Source: Methylophaga sp. (GTDB lineage Bacteria; Pseudomonadota; Gammaproteobacteria; Nitrosococcales; Methylophagaceae). From it: a stretch of DNA of 51,279 nucleotides. Each line of letters starts with the position of its first letter. The first letter of the stretch is position 1. The position numbers and the translations under genes are program-made. The notes under the pieces were generated by a model. The model was not told where the DNA came from. It saw only the letters and a list, made by a program, of their open reading frames with translations, and made no database searches. Positions 17,284 to 27,671 of this stretch are shown here, piece by piece. The stretch is taken from assembly GCF_030651745.1 (NCBI RefSeq), contig NZ_JAUSCC010000031.1:1-51279 (forward strand), read 5' to 3'.

Positions 17284-17729
17284 TGGACGATAACAAACTC
17301 AAAATAATGACCTTCAATACGCTGATCCTGCATACGGCCGCGTTGTTTTTATTGCCATTGCAGTTGATTTTTTCAGTGTTTCTATTATTACGCGGCCATG
17401 ATGAACCGGGCGGTGGATTTATTGCCGGGCTGGTCGCTTCTGGAGCCTTTGTGCTGTATCTGTTTGCTCATGGCGTGGCGTCGACCCGGGAGATTATGCG
17501 GGTAGAACCTCGCGATTTGCTGGCATTAGGTCTGTTACTGGGTTTATCGGCCTTGTTTCCGGGCATGCTCAATGGCGAAGCCTTTCTTACCGCGCAATGG
17601 TGGGAGTTTTCTCTGGGTGATACCCAAGTCAAATTATCAACAGTGTTGATTTTCGATATCGGTGTTTATTTTGCGGTGTTGGGTACGATTTTGACCATCG
17701 TGATGTCACTGACGGAGTCCGAAGAGTGA
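17283..17729 (+). CDS. mrpB: Mrp antiporter subunit B
   Basis: 148 residues with four membrane helices, MnhB family. [18 protein letters not shown] is the family signature loop. It is a non-pumping subunit needed for assembly and activity of the Mrp complex in the inner membrane. The start overlaps the mrpA stop by one base, implying translational coupling. Confidence 0.94.
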   Translation: MDDNKLKIMTFNTLILHTAALFLLPLQLIFSVFLLLRGHDEPGGGFIAGLVASGAFVLYLFAHGVASTREIMRVEPRDLLALGLLLGLSALFPGMLNGEAFLTAQWWEFSLGDTQVKLSTVLIFDIGVYFAVLGTILTIVMSLTESEE

Positions 17730-17763
17730 TCGATAAACTGACGATTCAACAGGAGATTTCAGT

Positions 17764-18111
17764 ATGGAATCGTTGATGGCATATGTGATCGGCATTCTGT
17801 TTGCCGCGGCGATTTATATGATGTTACGTCGCTCAATCGTGAAGTTGGTGATCGGCTTAATCATTCTCAGCAATGCAGCCAATTTATTGATTTTTGCAGT
17901 CTCCGGTATGACCCGAGGTGCACCGCCATTAATTCCCGAAGGTGCGACGGCACCCTTAGGGGTGATTGCAGATCCGTTGCCACAGGCTCTGATATTAACC
18001 GCGATTGTCATTGCCTTTGGGGTGTTGGCATTTGCCGTTGTGCTGATTCACCGTGCCTATGAAGTGGTAGGTAATGATGATCTGGACCAAATGAAGGATA
18101 CGGACACTTGA
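17764..18111 (+). CDS. mrpC: Mrp antiporter subunit C
   Basis: 115 residues with three helices, homologous to NuoK of complex [16 protein letters not shown] and [16 protein letters not shown] are the conserved NuoK-like blocks. It forms part of the proton-path core of the Mrp complex between subunits A and D. CAGGAG precedes the ATG; its stop overlaps the mrpD start. Confidence 0.94.
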   Translation: MESLMAYVIGILFAAAIYMMLRRSIVKLVIGLIILSNAANLLIFAVSGMTRGAPPLIPEGATAPLGVIADPLPQALILTAIVIAFGVLAFAVVLIHRAYEVVGNDDLDQMKDTDT

Positions 18112-19616
18112 GCCCGGAAGTTGTATTACCCATTATCATCCCGTTATTCGCTGGTGCACTGACGCTAGCCTTCTGGCGGTCTACGTTTTATCAACGCTGG
18201 ATAAGTTTATTGGCAACTTTTGCTTTACTGGGTGCAGGGATCTGGCTGTTAGAAAGTACCCGTGAAGCTGGTTTTGTGGTGATGCAAATGGGCGGCTGGG
18301 CAGCACCGTTTGGTATCACCATCGTGGCTGATTTACTTAGCGCGATTATGATCGTGTTAACCGGCATTATCTGCGTGGCGATCGCTATCTATTCGATGGT
18401 CGCCACACCGGACAAACATCAAAAATTCGGCTATTTCCCGTTAATGCACCTGCTGCTGGCAGGTGTTGCTGGTTCATTTCTGGCCGGTGATATTTTCAAT
18501 CTGTTTGTCTGGTTTGAGGTGATGTTACTAGCCTCCTTCGCGCTGTTGACCTTGGGCGGCGAACGCGCCCAGATGGAAGGGGCAATAAAATACGTCACTT
18601 TGAATCTGTTTTCATCTGCGATATTCCTCTCTGCCATCGGCTTGTTATACGGCATGGTCGGCACGCTCAATATGGCCGATATTGGCGACAAACTGAGTCA
18701 GGTTGAACATACCGGCATGGTCAATGTACTGGCGATGATGTTTTTGATTTCGTTTGGTATTAAAGCGGCTGCTTTTCCGTTGTTTTTCTGGTTGCCCGCT
18801 TCATATCACACGCCATTGGTCGGTGTATCAGCCTTATTCGCCGGTTTGCTGACCAAGGTCGGTGTCTATGCTTTGTACCGAATCTTTACCCTGATCTTTA
18901 TTGGCGATACTGAATTTACCCATACCATTTTGTTATGGATTGCGGTGCTCACCATGTTGACCGGGGTGTTAGGCGCAGCTGCCCAATTCGAATTCCGTCG
19001 TATTCTGTCATTTCATATTGTCAGCCAGATTGGTTATATGTTGCTGGGACTGGCGTTATTCACTCCGTTAGCCATTATCGGCGGGGTGTTTTACATCATG
19101 CATCACATTATTGTGAAGACTAATCTGTTTTTGATCAGTGGTGTGGTGTATCGACTGCTGGGCAGCTATGACTTAAAAAAGCTGGGCGGGGTGTATAAAC
19201 ATCGTCCGGGACTGGCGATTTTATTTCTGGTCCCTGCCCTGTCACTTGCCGGTTTACCGCCATTATCGGGATTCTTCGCCAAGTTTCTGGTGATCCGTGC
19301 CGGTCTTGAAGTGGAAGCCTGGGTGGCGACCGGTATTGCCTTGCTGGTCGGTCTGCTGACTTTATATTCCATGATCAAAATCTGGGCCGAGGTGTTCTGG
19401 AAAAAATTACCGGAAGGGATTGATGACTCACGTTTAACCGGTAAAAAAACCGATAAACAGCTTTGGGTAATGTTAATACCGGTTGTCGGCTTAACTGTCT
19501 GCACTTTATACATTGGCCTTAATGGCGAGCCTATTTACCAATTAGCCAGTGAGGCTGCCGATCAATTACTGAATCCTGCCGGTTACATTGAAGCAGTGTT
19601 GGGAGAGAGACCATGA
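18108..19616 (+). CDS. mrpD: Mrp antiporter subunit D
   Basis: 502 residues with about 14 helices, homologous to NuoM/Nuo[14 protein letters not shown] carries the membrane Glu, [18 protein letters not shown] the key Lys, and [14 protein letters not shown] the conserved His/Lys of the second half. It is a principal ion-translocating subunit. A TTG start at 18108 overlaps the mrpC stop (TTGA), preceded by AAGGA about 10 nt upstream; no nearer ATG exists. Confidence 0.94.
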   Translation: MSPEVVLPIIIPLFAGALTLAFWRSTFYQRWISLLATFALLGAGIWLLESTREAGFVVMQMGGWAAPFGITIVADLLSAIMIVLTGIICVAIAIYSMVATPDKHQKFGYFPLMHLLLAGVAGSFLAGDIFNLFVWFEVMLLASFALLTLGGERAQMEGAIKYVTLNLFSSAIFLSAIGLLYGMVGTLNMADIGDKLSQVEHTGMVNVLAMMFLISFGIKAAAFPLFFWLPASYHTPLVGVSALFAGLLTKVGVYALYRIFTLIFIGDTEFTHTILLWIAVLTMLTGVLGAAAQFEFRRILSFHIVSQIGYMLLGLALFTPLAIIGGVFYIMHHIIVKTNLFLISGVVYRLLGSYDLKKLGGVYKHRPGLAILFLVPALSLAGLPPLSGFFAKFLVIRAGLEVEAWVATGIALLVGLLTLYSMIKIWAEVFWKKLPEGIDDSRLTGKKTDKQLWVMLIPVVGLTVCTLYIGLNGEPIYQLASEAADQLLNPAGYIEAVLGERP

Positions 19617-20086
19617 TTGGGTTTTTCTTAAATATTGTATTAGCCCTCTGCTGGGTAGCTTTGACAGGCAATTTTGGCGGACTGAATTTTATCTTCGGCT
19701 TTGCATTGGGTTATACCGCCCTGGCGATATTACAAAATCAGTTACCCCAGATGAGTGGTTATGCTCAACGGCTGCCATTGCTGCTGCGTTTTTCCGGCTT
19801 CTTTATTAAGGAACTGGTGAAGGCCAACTACAAGGTTGGCTTTGATATTCTGACTCCGCCCTGGCATATGCAGCCCGGTGTGATTGCCTTTCCATTGGAG
19901 GCCAAATCAGATTTTGAAATCACTATGGTGGCGAATTTTATTTCATTAACTCCGGGGACATTAACGCTGGATATTTCAGACGATCGTCGTGTGCTGTTTA
20001 TTCATGCGATGTTTTTGCAAGATGAAAAAGCGTTGTTAACAGAGCTTCATGAAGTCGAACGGCGTTTGCTGGAAATACTGCGCTGA
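19613..20086 (+). CDS. mrpE: Mrp antiporter subunit E
   Basis: 157 residues, MnhE family: N-terminal helices followed by a cytoplasmic domain with FISLTPGTLTLDIS and HAMFLQDE, both conserved. It is required for full Mrp activity. It overlaps mrpD by 4 nt (ATGA). Confidence 0.93.
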   Translation: MIGFFLNIVLALCWVALTGNFGGLNFIFGFALGYTALAILQNQLPQMSGYAQRLPLLLRFSGFFIKELVKANYKVGFDILTPPWHMQPGVIAFPLEAKSDFEITMVANFISLTPGTLTLDISDDRRVLFIHAMFLQDEKALLTELHEVERRLLEILR

Positions 20087-20096
20087 GGAGCCTTAT

Positions 20097-20369
20097 GTGA
20101 ATACGTTTGTTATTAATCTGGTTTATCTGATGCTGTCTGTCGCGCTATTACTGTCTTTTGTCAGAATGGCCAAAGGCCCGTCTTTACCGGATCGGGTTGT
20201 CGCACTGGAGCTTATTGCTTCGATCGTTGCGGGTATTGTCGGTGTTCATGCTATTGATACTGGTGTCAGCAGTTTTCTGGATGTGGCTATTGTGTTGGCA
20301 CTAACCGCATTTTTGGCAGCCATCGGCTTTGCCCGCTTTCTGGAACGTGGAGGTCCGCGTGATGACTGA
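20097..20369 (+). CDS. mrpF: Mrp antiporter subunit F
   Basis: 90 residues with three helices. RMAKGPSLPDRVVALEL is the MnhF/PhaF signature, and the C-terminal half holds the conserved IDTGVSSFLDVAI block. The GTG at 20097 is chosen since GAGGAG ends 5 nt before it; the longer in-frame ATG at 20049 would lie deep inside mrpE and add soluble residues foreign to the family. Confidence 0.92.
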   Translation: MNTFVINLVYLMLSVALLLSFVRMAKGPSLPDRVVALELIASIVAGIVGVHAIDTGVSSFLDVAIVLALTAFLAAIGFARFLERGGPRDD

Positions 20370-20778
20370 ATTATTGGTCGGATTTTTTCTGATATTTGGA
20401 GCGGCCTTAATGCTGCTGGCAGCTATCGGCATTATTCGTTTGCCGGACTTACCAACACGAATGCACGCCACCACAAAATCAGGCGCTTTAGGCACAAGCC
20501 TGATCATGATTGGGGTGGCTGTCTATTTTGCTGATGTCACCGTGGTAACCCGGGTGATTGCCATTATCGCGTTTATTATTCTCACCGCACCGGTAGCGGC
20601 ACATGTAATTGGACGAGCGGGATATTTTGTCGGTGTGCCATTGTGGGAAGGCACAGTAAAAGATGATCTGCGGAAAAACTATGATCCGGAAACCCATTCA
20701 TTGAGCAGTGGTTTGGACAAGCCAATATCCACCAAAAAAACGAACAAACCTATCAAGCCAAATAAACGTCAAAAATAA
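20362..20778 (+). CDS. mrpG: Mrp antiporter subunit G
   Basis: 138 residues with three helices in the first 95, matching MnhG (IGIIRLPDLPTRMHATTKSG is the signature). A Lys/Pro-rich hydrophilic tail extends beyond the core domain. The ATG at 20362 follows GGAGG by 8 nt and overlaps the mrpF end by 8 nt; a longer frame from 20329 would not start at a conserved point. It closes a complete seven-gene group 1 mrp operon with no clear terminator before the convergent gene. Confidence 0.92.
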   Translation: MTELLVGFFLIFGAALMLLAAIGIIRLPDLPTRMHATTKSGALGTSLIMIGVAVYFADVTVVTRVIAIIAFIILTAPVAAHVIGRAGYFVGVPLWEGTVKDDLRKNYDPETHSLSSGLDKPISTKKTNKPIKPNKRQK

Positions 20779-20786
20779 TGGTGATT

Positions 20787-21314
20787 TCAGGGATATAACT
20801 GCATAGCGCCATTGCGACCTTTGGCATCGCCAATTAACCAGATCTGTTCAAAAGGATGGGTCTCAGGAAGCTTTATCTGCTGACGATATTTTTCAAAGTC
20901 CGTCTGCTGCCACAAGGTGTTCATATTACGTAATACCAGCCAAACCTGGTGACTGTGATAGTTTTTCTGGGCCTTGCTGGCAAGTATCGCATTCAGTGCA
21001 GCCAGCAACCGTTCCGTCACTGGTAATAAGGTGAGTTGATGCAAGGCGGCCAGCATTTTTTCATCGGCTCCTCGCCCCAAAATAAGCTTGGCCTCAGCTT
21101 CACTGCCGTATATATGGGCGATTTCCAAATCCAGTTTTTTGCCATTCAGATAACAGGAAACATCTGGTTTGCGTGGCAGGTTATGCCATATATGTCGCAT
21201 CGGCGTGCCAAATTGTTTTTCATAAAGCCGCATAAACAGTTTTGCTGCTTCGTGTTCTAAATGAATTTTTTCCTGGATGCTGTTAGGCATCAGGCTAGCG
21301 TCAGAATTGTTCAC
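20787..21314 (-). CDS. Uncharacterised protein, possible PD-(D/E)XK-like fold
   Basis: 175 residues, not recognised as a named family. The segment RKPDVSCYLNGKKLDLEIAH resembles the beta-hairpin core of PD-(D/E)XK nucleases (Asp, then Glu-x-Ala about 12 residues later, with Ala in place of Lys), which is suggestive only. VWLVLRNMN and EQIWLIGDAKG look like buried strands. No signal peptide is seen. The GTG start abuts the stop of the upstream LprI-like gene; an ATG at 21290 is an alternative. The two are likely one operon. Confidence 0.55.
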   Translation of the reverse strand: MNNSDASLMPNSIQEKIHLEHEAAKLFMRLYEKQFGTPMRHIWHNLPRKPDVSCYLNGKKLDLEIAHIYGSEAEAKLILGRGADEKMLAALHQLTLLPVTERLLAALNAILASKAQKNYHSHQVWLVLRNMNTLWQQTDFEKYRQQIKLPETHPFEQIWLIGDAKGRNGAMQLYP

Positions 21315-21722
21315 TCAGCCATCAATTTGTGGCTCAGGTAACAGTGGCGGCGAGTTATCCATATAGGTCAGATAACTGTGCCATATCTGGTGGGTGCGTA
21401 ATTGTGTCATGCGAATAGAACAATTCAGACCCATGATGCTGCGTATGGTGCCATCACTCCAGATATCGTAAATTGAGCTACATTGGTCCAACCGATAGAC
21501 CAGCCAGCTTTGCTGAGCTTTTTCAATTGATTCAACAATCTGCTCATTAGCTTTGTAACGCGCTCTGGCTTCTGCTAGATAATGCTGTAATTCCACCTCT
21601 CGCTGCTCAAGTTGCTCTGCCAGGCACACCCCTAATTCATAGGTATTATTTGCCTCAGGACAATTATCAGCAGCCAGCACTGGGGTTGAAACGAATAACA
21701 GAAAAAAAACCAATTTTCTCAT
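21315..21722 (-). CDS. Exported LprI/DUF1311-type protein
   Basis: 135 residues with a signal peptide (about 1-17, VLA). The Cys-containing mature part (CPEANNTYELGVCLAEQ, then a long helix and QQSWLVYRLDQC) fits the lysozyme-inhibitor LprI-type N-terminal domain (DUF1311). Some members inhibit lysozyme in mycobacteria; in gammaproteobacteria the role is uncertain. The ATG at 21722 is chosen because GGAG is 5 nt upstream; the GTG at 21728 overlaps that box. A structured element lies just upstream. Confidence 0.75.
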   Translation of the reverse strand: MRKLVFFLLFVSTPVLAADNCPEANNTYELGVCLAEQLEQREVELQHYLAEARARYKANEQIVESIEKAQQSWLVYRLDQCSSIYDIWSDGTIRSIMGLNCSIRMTQLRTHQIWHSYLTYMDNSPPLLPEPQIDG

Positions 21723-21735
21723 AACCACTCCGGAT

Positions 21736-21797
21736 AACCTCGTATGTGTGGGGCCGTGTCAAAGCCATGACCCCATCGAATCATCGGTATCGAGGTT
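21736..21797. other. Structured intergenic element between the GGDEF and LprI-like genes
   Basis: AACCTCG (21736-21742) pairs with CGAGGTT (21791-21797), enclosing a hairpin with GTCA/TGAC (21758-21761, 21768-21771) extended by GGG/CCC. It could be a leader structure of the LprI-like gene or a processing signal after the diguanylate cyclase gene. It does not match the c-di-GMP riboswitch pattern I know. Confidence 0.4.
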
Positions 21798-21807
21798 AAA
21801 AGTCTAT

Positions 21808-23367
21808 TTATTGATCATCTGCCACACAAAGGTTTCGGCCTTGTTGTTTGGCTTTAAGCAACGCCTGATCTGCTCGATTAAATACCATTTCGGTATTATC
21901 GCCGGCATGAAAAGTGGCGATTCCTGCTGACACTGTAATCGGCACCGGATTACCGTCATATACAAAACGCGCATTGCTGATTTCTTCGCGTATCTTATTT
22001 GCCAGAATCATCGTTTCTGGCACTGCCGTAGCCGGGAAAATACCGACAAATTCCTCACCACCATAACGGGCAACAAAATCAATTCCACGAGTAGAATTCA
22101 CCAGGATTTCAGCAATTTTGGTAAGAATTTTATCCCCGGCCAGATGCCCTAAACTGTCATTGATTTGTTTGAAATTATCGATATCCCAAACCACGATACT
22201 GAGTGGATGTTTATAACGCTGCCAGCGAATATATTCCGTTTCCAAAGTATCCATCAACGCCTGACGATTATTGATACCGGTTAACGGATCCTTACGCACC
22301 ATTTCATGTGCTTTGCGAATACCATCCTGCAAAGATTTGGTTTCACTTTCCAGTTCCTGCAGTCGATCAGTCAGCTTTTTGATCTCTAACTGCGATTGCA
22401 GATAGCGATTCTGATCGACATTTCGATATTCATCTACAGCACCCGACAAAGCAGACAATCTTTCACGAATAATGGATTTAAGTTCTCTAGGCTCGCTGGT
22501 GACATCAATCTGCTTGCGGATATCGTCCAGGCCAGCATCAACCCGTTCGCCAATCAGCTGACGCTGGTTAAAAGCTTCCTCATCGTCTTTTACCGTAATA
22601 CGCAACAGATCATCCAGCTCGTTAATGCGCTCACTTAAGGTAGAGAGAAAAGCTCGATATTCCAGTTGTTGCAGCTGTGCCTGAGCACCCAGCGAGTTAA
22701 TCAAATTGGCCAGTGCATCAACGATTTGAGGTAAGTTTTTTTTATTTGGAGACTGTAGTTGCTCTCTTATCGCCCGAAGCTGCTCATTGAATAGCTCTGG
22801 TAGTTGCAGATTATCGATCAGACCACATAACAACTGTGCTATTTCAGTATTTAGCTTACTTAGCCCCAGTTTCTGCAAAATACCTGAACGAGGTTTATCA
22901 GTAGTCACCAGAGGCACAAATTTATTGGAAAACATCTTTTCCAGTAAATTTACCAAATCAGGCAATAACTCACGGGCTTGTTGATTGGAAGCATCTTTAA
23001 GCTGAATTAACAGGTTGTCTACACTAGATTGTGAATCAGTCGGGATACTGAGTGATAACAGAAGATGGCGAAGTAGCTCTGAGCCGTCTGAAGCGTGGGG
23101 TCTTTCATCTATTTTGCTAATGCACTGCTGGATTTTCCCCAGAATTTCGCTGATCTGCTCAGCATCTTTTCTACTGCGTAGCTCCTGCCTGAGCAATTGT
23201 AATTGTTTGTCTAAAGCTGTATCAATGCCTTCCGAAACCAGGGCAAGCCGTCCAAGACTACGCTCAAGAAGTTGAGTGTAAACAGTTTGTTTCTCGTCAC
23301 GTGCAAGCAGCTCAAGGTATTTTTGCTTCCATTGCTCGAGTTTGTTTTCCAATTCATCTGCCGCCAT
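21808..23367 (-). CDS. Soluble diguanylate cyclase with long coiled-coil N-terminus
   Basis: 519 residues. No membrane segment or signal peptide; residues 1-350 are largely helical with heptad-like Leu/Gln patterns, similar to the DGCcoil type of N-terminal region (assignment tentative). The C-terminal GGDEF domain has an active GGEEF signature (436-440) and an intact inhibitory I-site RGID (427-430), so it should make c-di-GMP from GTP with product feedback. AGAAGG precedes the ATG. The gene reads toward the LprI-like gene. Confidence 0.88.
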   Translation of the reverse strand: MAADELENKLEQWKQKYLELLARDEKQTVYTQLLERSLGRLALVSEGIDTALDKQLQLLRQELRSRKDAEQISEILGKIQQCISKIDERPHASDGSELLRHLLLSLSIPTDSQSSVDNLLIQLKDASNQQARELLPDLVNLLEKMFSNKFVPLVTTDKPRSGILQKLGLSKLNTEIAQLLCGLIDNLQLPELFNEQLRAIREQLQSPNKKNLPQIVDALANLINSLGAQAQLQQLEYRAFLSTLSERINELDDLLRITVKDDEEAFNQRQLIGERVDAGLDDIRKQIDVTSEPRELKSIIRERLSALSGAVDEYRNVDQNRYLQSQLEIKKLTDRLQELESETKSLQDGIRKAHEMVRKDPLTGINNRQALMDTLETEYIRWQRYKHPLSIVVWDIDNFKQINDSLGHLAGDKILTKIAEILVNSTRGIDFVARYGGEEFVGIFPATAVPETMILANKIREEISNARFVYDGNPVPITVSAGIATFHAGDNTEMVFNRADQALLKAKQQGRNLCVADDQ

Positions 23368-23431
23368 TATGGTTCAACCTTCTTTTGAGGCAAAGTAGAC
23401 TCATTCCTGTTATGGATACTACAACAGCTAT

Positions 23432-23519
23432 GAAGGCATCTGCACTGAAAATTTACTGATATACGATTCAAATTCTATCGTTAGATTAAAATTTAAACGT
23501 TTTACTTAAAGATGCCTTC
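23432..23519. repeat. Inverted repeat with flanking direct repeat
   Basis: GAAGGCATCT (23432-23441) and AGATGCCTTC (23510-23519) are perfect 10-bp complements about 68 nt apart, each followed on the plus strand by a CACTGAAAA-like sequence. The spacer is AT-rich. It lies between the copA stop and the diguanylate cyclase start, so it could be a structured RNA, an operator pair or a small repeat remnant. Confidence 0.5.
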
Positions 23520-23576
23520 ACTGAAAAAACTAAAAGTATTTTTAAAAACAATATCTTTTAAATCTTCAGCGAGTAC

Positions 23577-25793
23577 TTAAAGAATATGCTTAATACGCTG
23601 CAATCTTAGGGAATTTAACACAACCGAAATAGAGCTAAATGCCATGGCTGCGCCAGCAACCCAAGGAGCCAACAAGCCTGCAGCCGCAATTGGAATGCCC
23701 AGAGAATTGTAAGCAAAAGCCCAAAACAGATTCTGTCGAATATTCCTGACCGTTAAATAACTTAACTGGATAGCATTATCTACAGCATTTAGGTCAGCTC
23801 TCATCAACGCAATATCAGCTGTTTCTATGGCTACATCGGTGCCACTGCCCATGGCAATACCGATATCGGCTTCCGCTAAAGCCGGGGCATCATTAATACC
23901 GTCGCCTACCATAGCCACCACCTGGCCTTGCTGGCGTAATTCACGAATCTTATCGGCTTTATGTTCGGGCAAGACTTCGGCAATGACTTTATCAATTCCA
24001 AGCTCATCGGCAATAGCCTGAGCCGTGATCTGGTTATCTCCGGTCAACATAATGACTTGCAGACCACGATTTTTTAATGCGCTAATCGCCGATTTTGCCG
24101 ACTCTCGGATGGTATCTGCCACCGCCAGTAATCCAATAACCTGCTGATCCACCGCAATTAACATGGCCGTTTTTCCCTGCTGCTCCAAGCTTTGTTGCTG
24201 CTGTAGCCAATGGCCCGTTTCAATCTGATAATCCTGCATCAGCTTTTTGGTGCCAATGAGGATCTGTGAATTTTTACCAGCTAATACCGTATTCGCCGCC
24301 ACGCCATGACCACTCAGAGACTGAAAATTCTGAATTTCGGTTGTTTGGCTGTCGGATTTCTGCAATCCAGTGACAATGGCTTGTGCCAGAGGATGTTCTG
24401 ATTTGGCCTCAATAGCACTGACCACGCTGGCAATAACAGATTGATCAAAATTATCTGCCACCACAAAATCGGTTAAGGCTGGTTTTCCCTGGGTCAACGT
24501 ACCGGTTTTATCAAACACCACCGTGGTCAGTGACTGAGTCAGTTCAAGCGTATCCGCCTGTTTAAATAATATGCCCGCCTCTGCCGCCCGACCGGAGCCG
24601 GCCATGATAGAGGTAGGTGTCGCGAGTCCAAGCGCACAGGGACAGGCGATGACCAGAACAGCAACCATGGTTTGCAAAGCTTTTCCTGTATCACCGGGAC
24701 TAAACCAGAACCACCATAATAAAAAGGTTATTAATGCAATCACCACCACAACGGGCACAAAAATCCCCGAGACTTTATCTGCCAGACGTTGAATAGGTGC
24801 TTTAGATCCCTGGGCCTGCTCAACTACCCGGACAATACGAGCCAAAGCAGCCTCTTCACCCAAATGAGTGGCGCGAACCCGCAAAAATCCATTCTGGTTA
24901 AACGTGGCACCCACCACTTTGTCGTTGACAGTTTTTTCCACAGGCATGCTTTCACCAGTCAGCATCGATTCATCCACCGCCGATTGACCTTCAACGATTA
25001 CGCCGTCCACCGGAATTTGCTGACCAGGTTTAATCTGCACAACATCACCCTGCTGCAAATCTTTAACCGAAACCAATTCAGTATGACCGTCAGCAGATTC
25101 ACGTAATGCCTGCTGCGGCTGGAGTTTTAACAGTTTGCGTATGGCTTCGGAAGTATGACCTTTAGCACGGGCTTCAAACCACTTGCCCAGCAGAATTAAA
25201 GTAATCAACACCGCGCTGGTTTCAAAATACAAGCCATCATGGGCCGCCATCGCACCATAGCTAAAGGTCAGCCACACACTATAAAAATAGGCTGCTGACG
25301 TGCCTAATGCCACCAGCACATCCATATTGGCACTACGATTTTTTAAGGCGAAATAACTGCCTCGATAAAACTGCCAGCCAATAATAAACTGCACCGGCGT
25401 GGCTAAAGCCATCTGAAACCAGGCATTCATTAACAACGATGGAACAGGGATACCGCTGGTCCAGCTGAAATGGCCGACCATGCTGTACAGCAAAGGGAAC
25501 GACAAGATGGCCGCAGCAACAAATTTATAAAACTGCCGTTGTTGCAGTTGCTGGTTTGAATCTGTCTGCGGGTGTTCAATATCAATCAACTGAGCTGCAT
25601 AGCCAGCCTGTTCGACAACATTTATCAGACTGTCTGCATTGAGGTTTTCACCGCGAATAGTCGCTTTTTCATTCGCGTAATTAACCTGAACCGACTTAAC
25701 CGCAGAGTTTTTTTTCAAGGCCTTTTCAATACTATTGGCACAGGCTGCACAGCGCATACCGCTGAGTTGCAATTGAACAATTTGCTGAGCCAT
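23577..25793 (-). CDS. copA: Cu+-exporting P-type ATPase
   Basis: 738 residues. One N-terminal heavy-metal-associated domain (C15-A-A-C18), then a P1B ATPase: ion-path CPC at 384-386, phosphorylation motif DKTGTLT from D428, SEHPLA for the nucleotide domain, TGDN and [10 protein letters not shown] in helix 7 and [12 protein letters not shown] in helix 8 are the P1B-1 (Cu+) signatures. It pumps Cu+ out of the cytoplasm for detoxification or cuproenzyme supply. No adjacent copper chaperone or CueR gene is seen, and I found no CueR operator in the short upstream gap. Confidence 0.95.
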   Translation of the reverse strand: MAQQIVQLQLSGMRCAACANSIEKALKKNSAVKSVQVNYANEKATIRGENLNADSLINVVEQAGYAAQLIDIEHPQTDSNQQLQQRQFYKFVAAAILSFPLLYSMVGHFSWTSGIPVPSLLMNAWFQMALATPVQFIIGWQFYRGSYFALKNRSANMDVLVALGTSAAYFYSVWLTFSYGAMAAHDGLYFETSAVLITLILLGKWFEARAKGHTSEAIRKLLKLQPQQALRESADGHTELVSVKDLQQGDVVQIKPGQQIPVDGVIVEGQSAVDESMLTGESMPVEKTVNDKVVGATFNQNGFLRVRATHLGEEAALARIVRVVEQAQGSKAPIQRLADKVSGIFVPVVVVIALITFLLWWFWFSPGDTGKALQTMVAVLVIACPCALGLATPTSIMAGSGRAAEAGILFKQADTLELTQSLTTVVFDKTGTLTQGKPALTDFVVADNFDQSVIASVVSAIEAKSEHPLAQAIVTGLQKSDSQTTEIQNFQSLSGHGVAANTVLAGKNSQILIGTKKLMQDYQIETGHWLQQQQSLEQQGKTAMLIAVDQQVIGLLAVADTIRESAKSAISALKNRGLQVIMLTGDNQITAQAIADELGIDKVIAEVLPEHKADKIRELRQQGQVVAMVGDGINDAPALAEADIGIAMGSGTDVAIETADIALMRADLNAVDNAIQLSYLTVRNIRQNLFWAFAYNSLGIPIAAAGLLAPWVAGAAMAFSSISVVLNSLRLQRIKHIL

Positions 25794-25865
25794 TTTATGT
25801 CCTGTTGGCAGATAAATCGTGAAGCAATACTTTTTAAGGTTGGGTCATAAAGCCTGAATACAAGT

Positions 25866-27671
25866 TTACAACGGCCATACCCACAATATGACGGGTAAAG
25901 CGGTCAGGATAACTAAAATCGATAATGGCAAACCCAGTTTCCAGTAATCGGTAAAACTATAACCACCCGGCTCCATCACCAAGGTATTGGATTGGTGAGC
26001 AATCGGCGTCAAAAAGGCACAGGAAGCGCCAATAGCCACAGCCATCAGTAATGGATCAGCAGAAACATTCATGCCGCTGGCAACACTAATCGCAATCGGT
26101 GCCGCCAATATGGCAGCAGCGGCATTGTTAATGATGTTGGACAGTAACATTGTCGCCACCATCAAAATCACCACTGTCATCGCAGGAGGCGCAGACTCCG
26201 CCATATTGAGCAGTAAATTAGCGATTAATTCTGAACCGCCTGTCGCCTCCAATGCCTGGCCGACTGGCAGCATCGCGGCCAGTAACACAACCACCGGCAA
26301 GTCGAGACTTTTATACAGTTTCGCCACGGGTAACAAACCTGCAAAAAACATCGCCACCACACCGGTAACCATTGCAGTTGCCGTGGAAACCACATCAAAC
26401 ATGATGAGGGCTATCACGCCGATAAAGATCACTGAAGCGATAGCAACCTTACGCGGTTGCCCCAACTGTAAACCTCTAGAAGCCAGTGGCAGGCAGCCCA
26501 ACTCTCCCATCACTGATTTGAGCACATCGTCGCTGCCTTGCATCAACAAGATATCACCCGCCACAAAACGGATTTTATGCAAACGTTGTTTAAGCTGATG
26601 GCCGCGGCGCGCCACTGCAAGAATGTTGATGCCATAACGCTGACGAATCGACAGACTACTTAGCGTGTTGCCAACCAAAATCGAGTCATGAGCCAGAATG
26701 GCTTCAACAACATCCAAATCCTGAGGTTTTTTCGATTCAGATGCGGCTTCATCCTGTTCGGTTTGTTGATCGGTTTTATCTCCAGCCAGCTTTAACTTTG
26801 TTACATCGGTCAGCGCTTTCAAACTATCAGAATCCGCTTCAATCAACAGCACATCATCTTGCTGTAACACCCTATACATCGAAGGCGTGTTGAAGCGTTC
26901 TTCTCCACGCACCAATGCCACCACTGATATATCCGCTTCGTCTTCAACCGCAGCCACCAGATCCATCAGGCTTCGACCCTTATATTCAGATTCTTCCGGC
27001 ACACTTAATTCGGTGAGATAGCTGCTGATTTCGAATAATTCGTCGTCACTGTTACTGGCTTCACGCTGCGGCGTGAGAAAGCGTCCCAGAAATACCAGAA
27101 AAAGCACACCTACCACGGTAATTGCGATACCCACCGGTAAAAAATCAAACATGCCAAACGCTGGCGAATCCGTTTGAGTGCGATAGCTGGCAATAATGAT
27201 ATTAGGTGGGGTGCCGATTAGCGTCAGACAACCGCCAAGTAACGAACCGAAGGCTAAAGGCATCAAAAACATCGAGGGTGAATGACCGCTTTGCCGAGAC
27301 ATCCAAATCGCCACTGGCATTAATAAAGCTAACGCGCCGACGTTATTCATAAAGCCTGAACAAATTGCCACGGTCACCGTCAGTGCAGCCATTTGCAAAG
27401 TAGGACTATCTCCGGCTTTGGTCAGTTGTCGCGCGATAGCATCTACCACCCCGGCATTGACCAGTGCTTGCCCAATAATCAACACTGCCGCCACCGTTAT
27501 CACTGCTGGATGACCAAGTCCCGAAAACACGTCATCAGCGGGAATTAAACCGGTTAAAGCAACGGTCAATAAAGCCAGGACAGCAACAATGTCATAGCGC
27601 AATTTATCCCAGATAAACAAACCCAGTGTTGCTGCCAGCACAGCAAAAATAATCATTTGATCAGTGGTCAT
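25866..27671 (-). CDS. SLC13/DASS-family permease with two RCK_C domains
   Basis: 601 residues. Membrane domains at about 1-200 and 400-601 flank two TrkA-C (RCK_C) modules in the soluble middle, the usual layout of this transporter group. FMNNVGALALLMPVAIW and GGCLTLIGTPPNIIIASYR are conserved transport loops; IINNAAAAILAAPIAI and TPIAHQSNTLVMEPGGY repeat them. Members move anions such as sulfate or dicarboxylates with Na+; substrate not assigned. It precedes copA on the same strand after a 72-nt gap. Confidence 0.88.
   Translation of the reverse strand: MTTDQMIIFAVLAATLGLFIWDKLRYDIVAVLALLTVALTGLIPADDVFSGLGHPAVITVAAVLIIGQALVNAGVVDAIARQLTKAGDSPTLQMAALTVTVAICSGFMNNVGALALLMPVAIWMSRQSGHSPSMFLMPLAFGSLLGGCLTLIGTPPNIIIASYRTQTDSPAFGMFDFLPVGIAITVVGVLFLVFLGRFLTPQREASNSDDELFEISSYLTELSVPEESEYKGRSLMDLVAAVEDEADISVVALVRGEERFNTPSMYRVLQQDDVLLIEADSDSLKALTDVTKLKLAGDKTDQQTEQDEAASESKKPQDLDVVEAILAHDSILVGNTLSSLSIRQRYGINILAVARRGHQLKQRLHKIRFVAGDILLMQGSDDVLKSVMGELGCLPLASRGLQLGQPRKVAIASVIFIGVIALIMFDVVSTATAMVTGVVAMFFAGLLPVAKLYKSLDLPVVVLLAAMLPVGQALEATGGSELIANLLLNMAESAPPAMTVVILMVATMLLSNIINNAAAAILAAPIAISVASGMNVSADPLLMAVAIGASCAFLTPIAHQSNTLVMEPGGYSFTDYWKLGLPLSILVILTALPVILWVWPL

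Noticed and set aside
21736..21797. c-di-GMP (GEMM) riboswitch next to the diguanylate cyclase gene
   Set aside because: The conserved GEMM core and tetraloop receptor pattern are not found.
22787..23275. Plus-strand frames inside the diguanylate cyclase gene
   Set aside because: They are antisense shadows of a well-supported coding region.
25794..25865. CueR operator before copA
   Set aside because: No ACCTTCC-type dyad with a 19-bp spacer was seen in the short gap.
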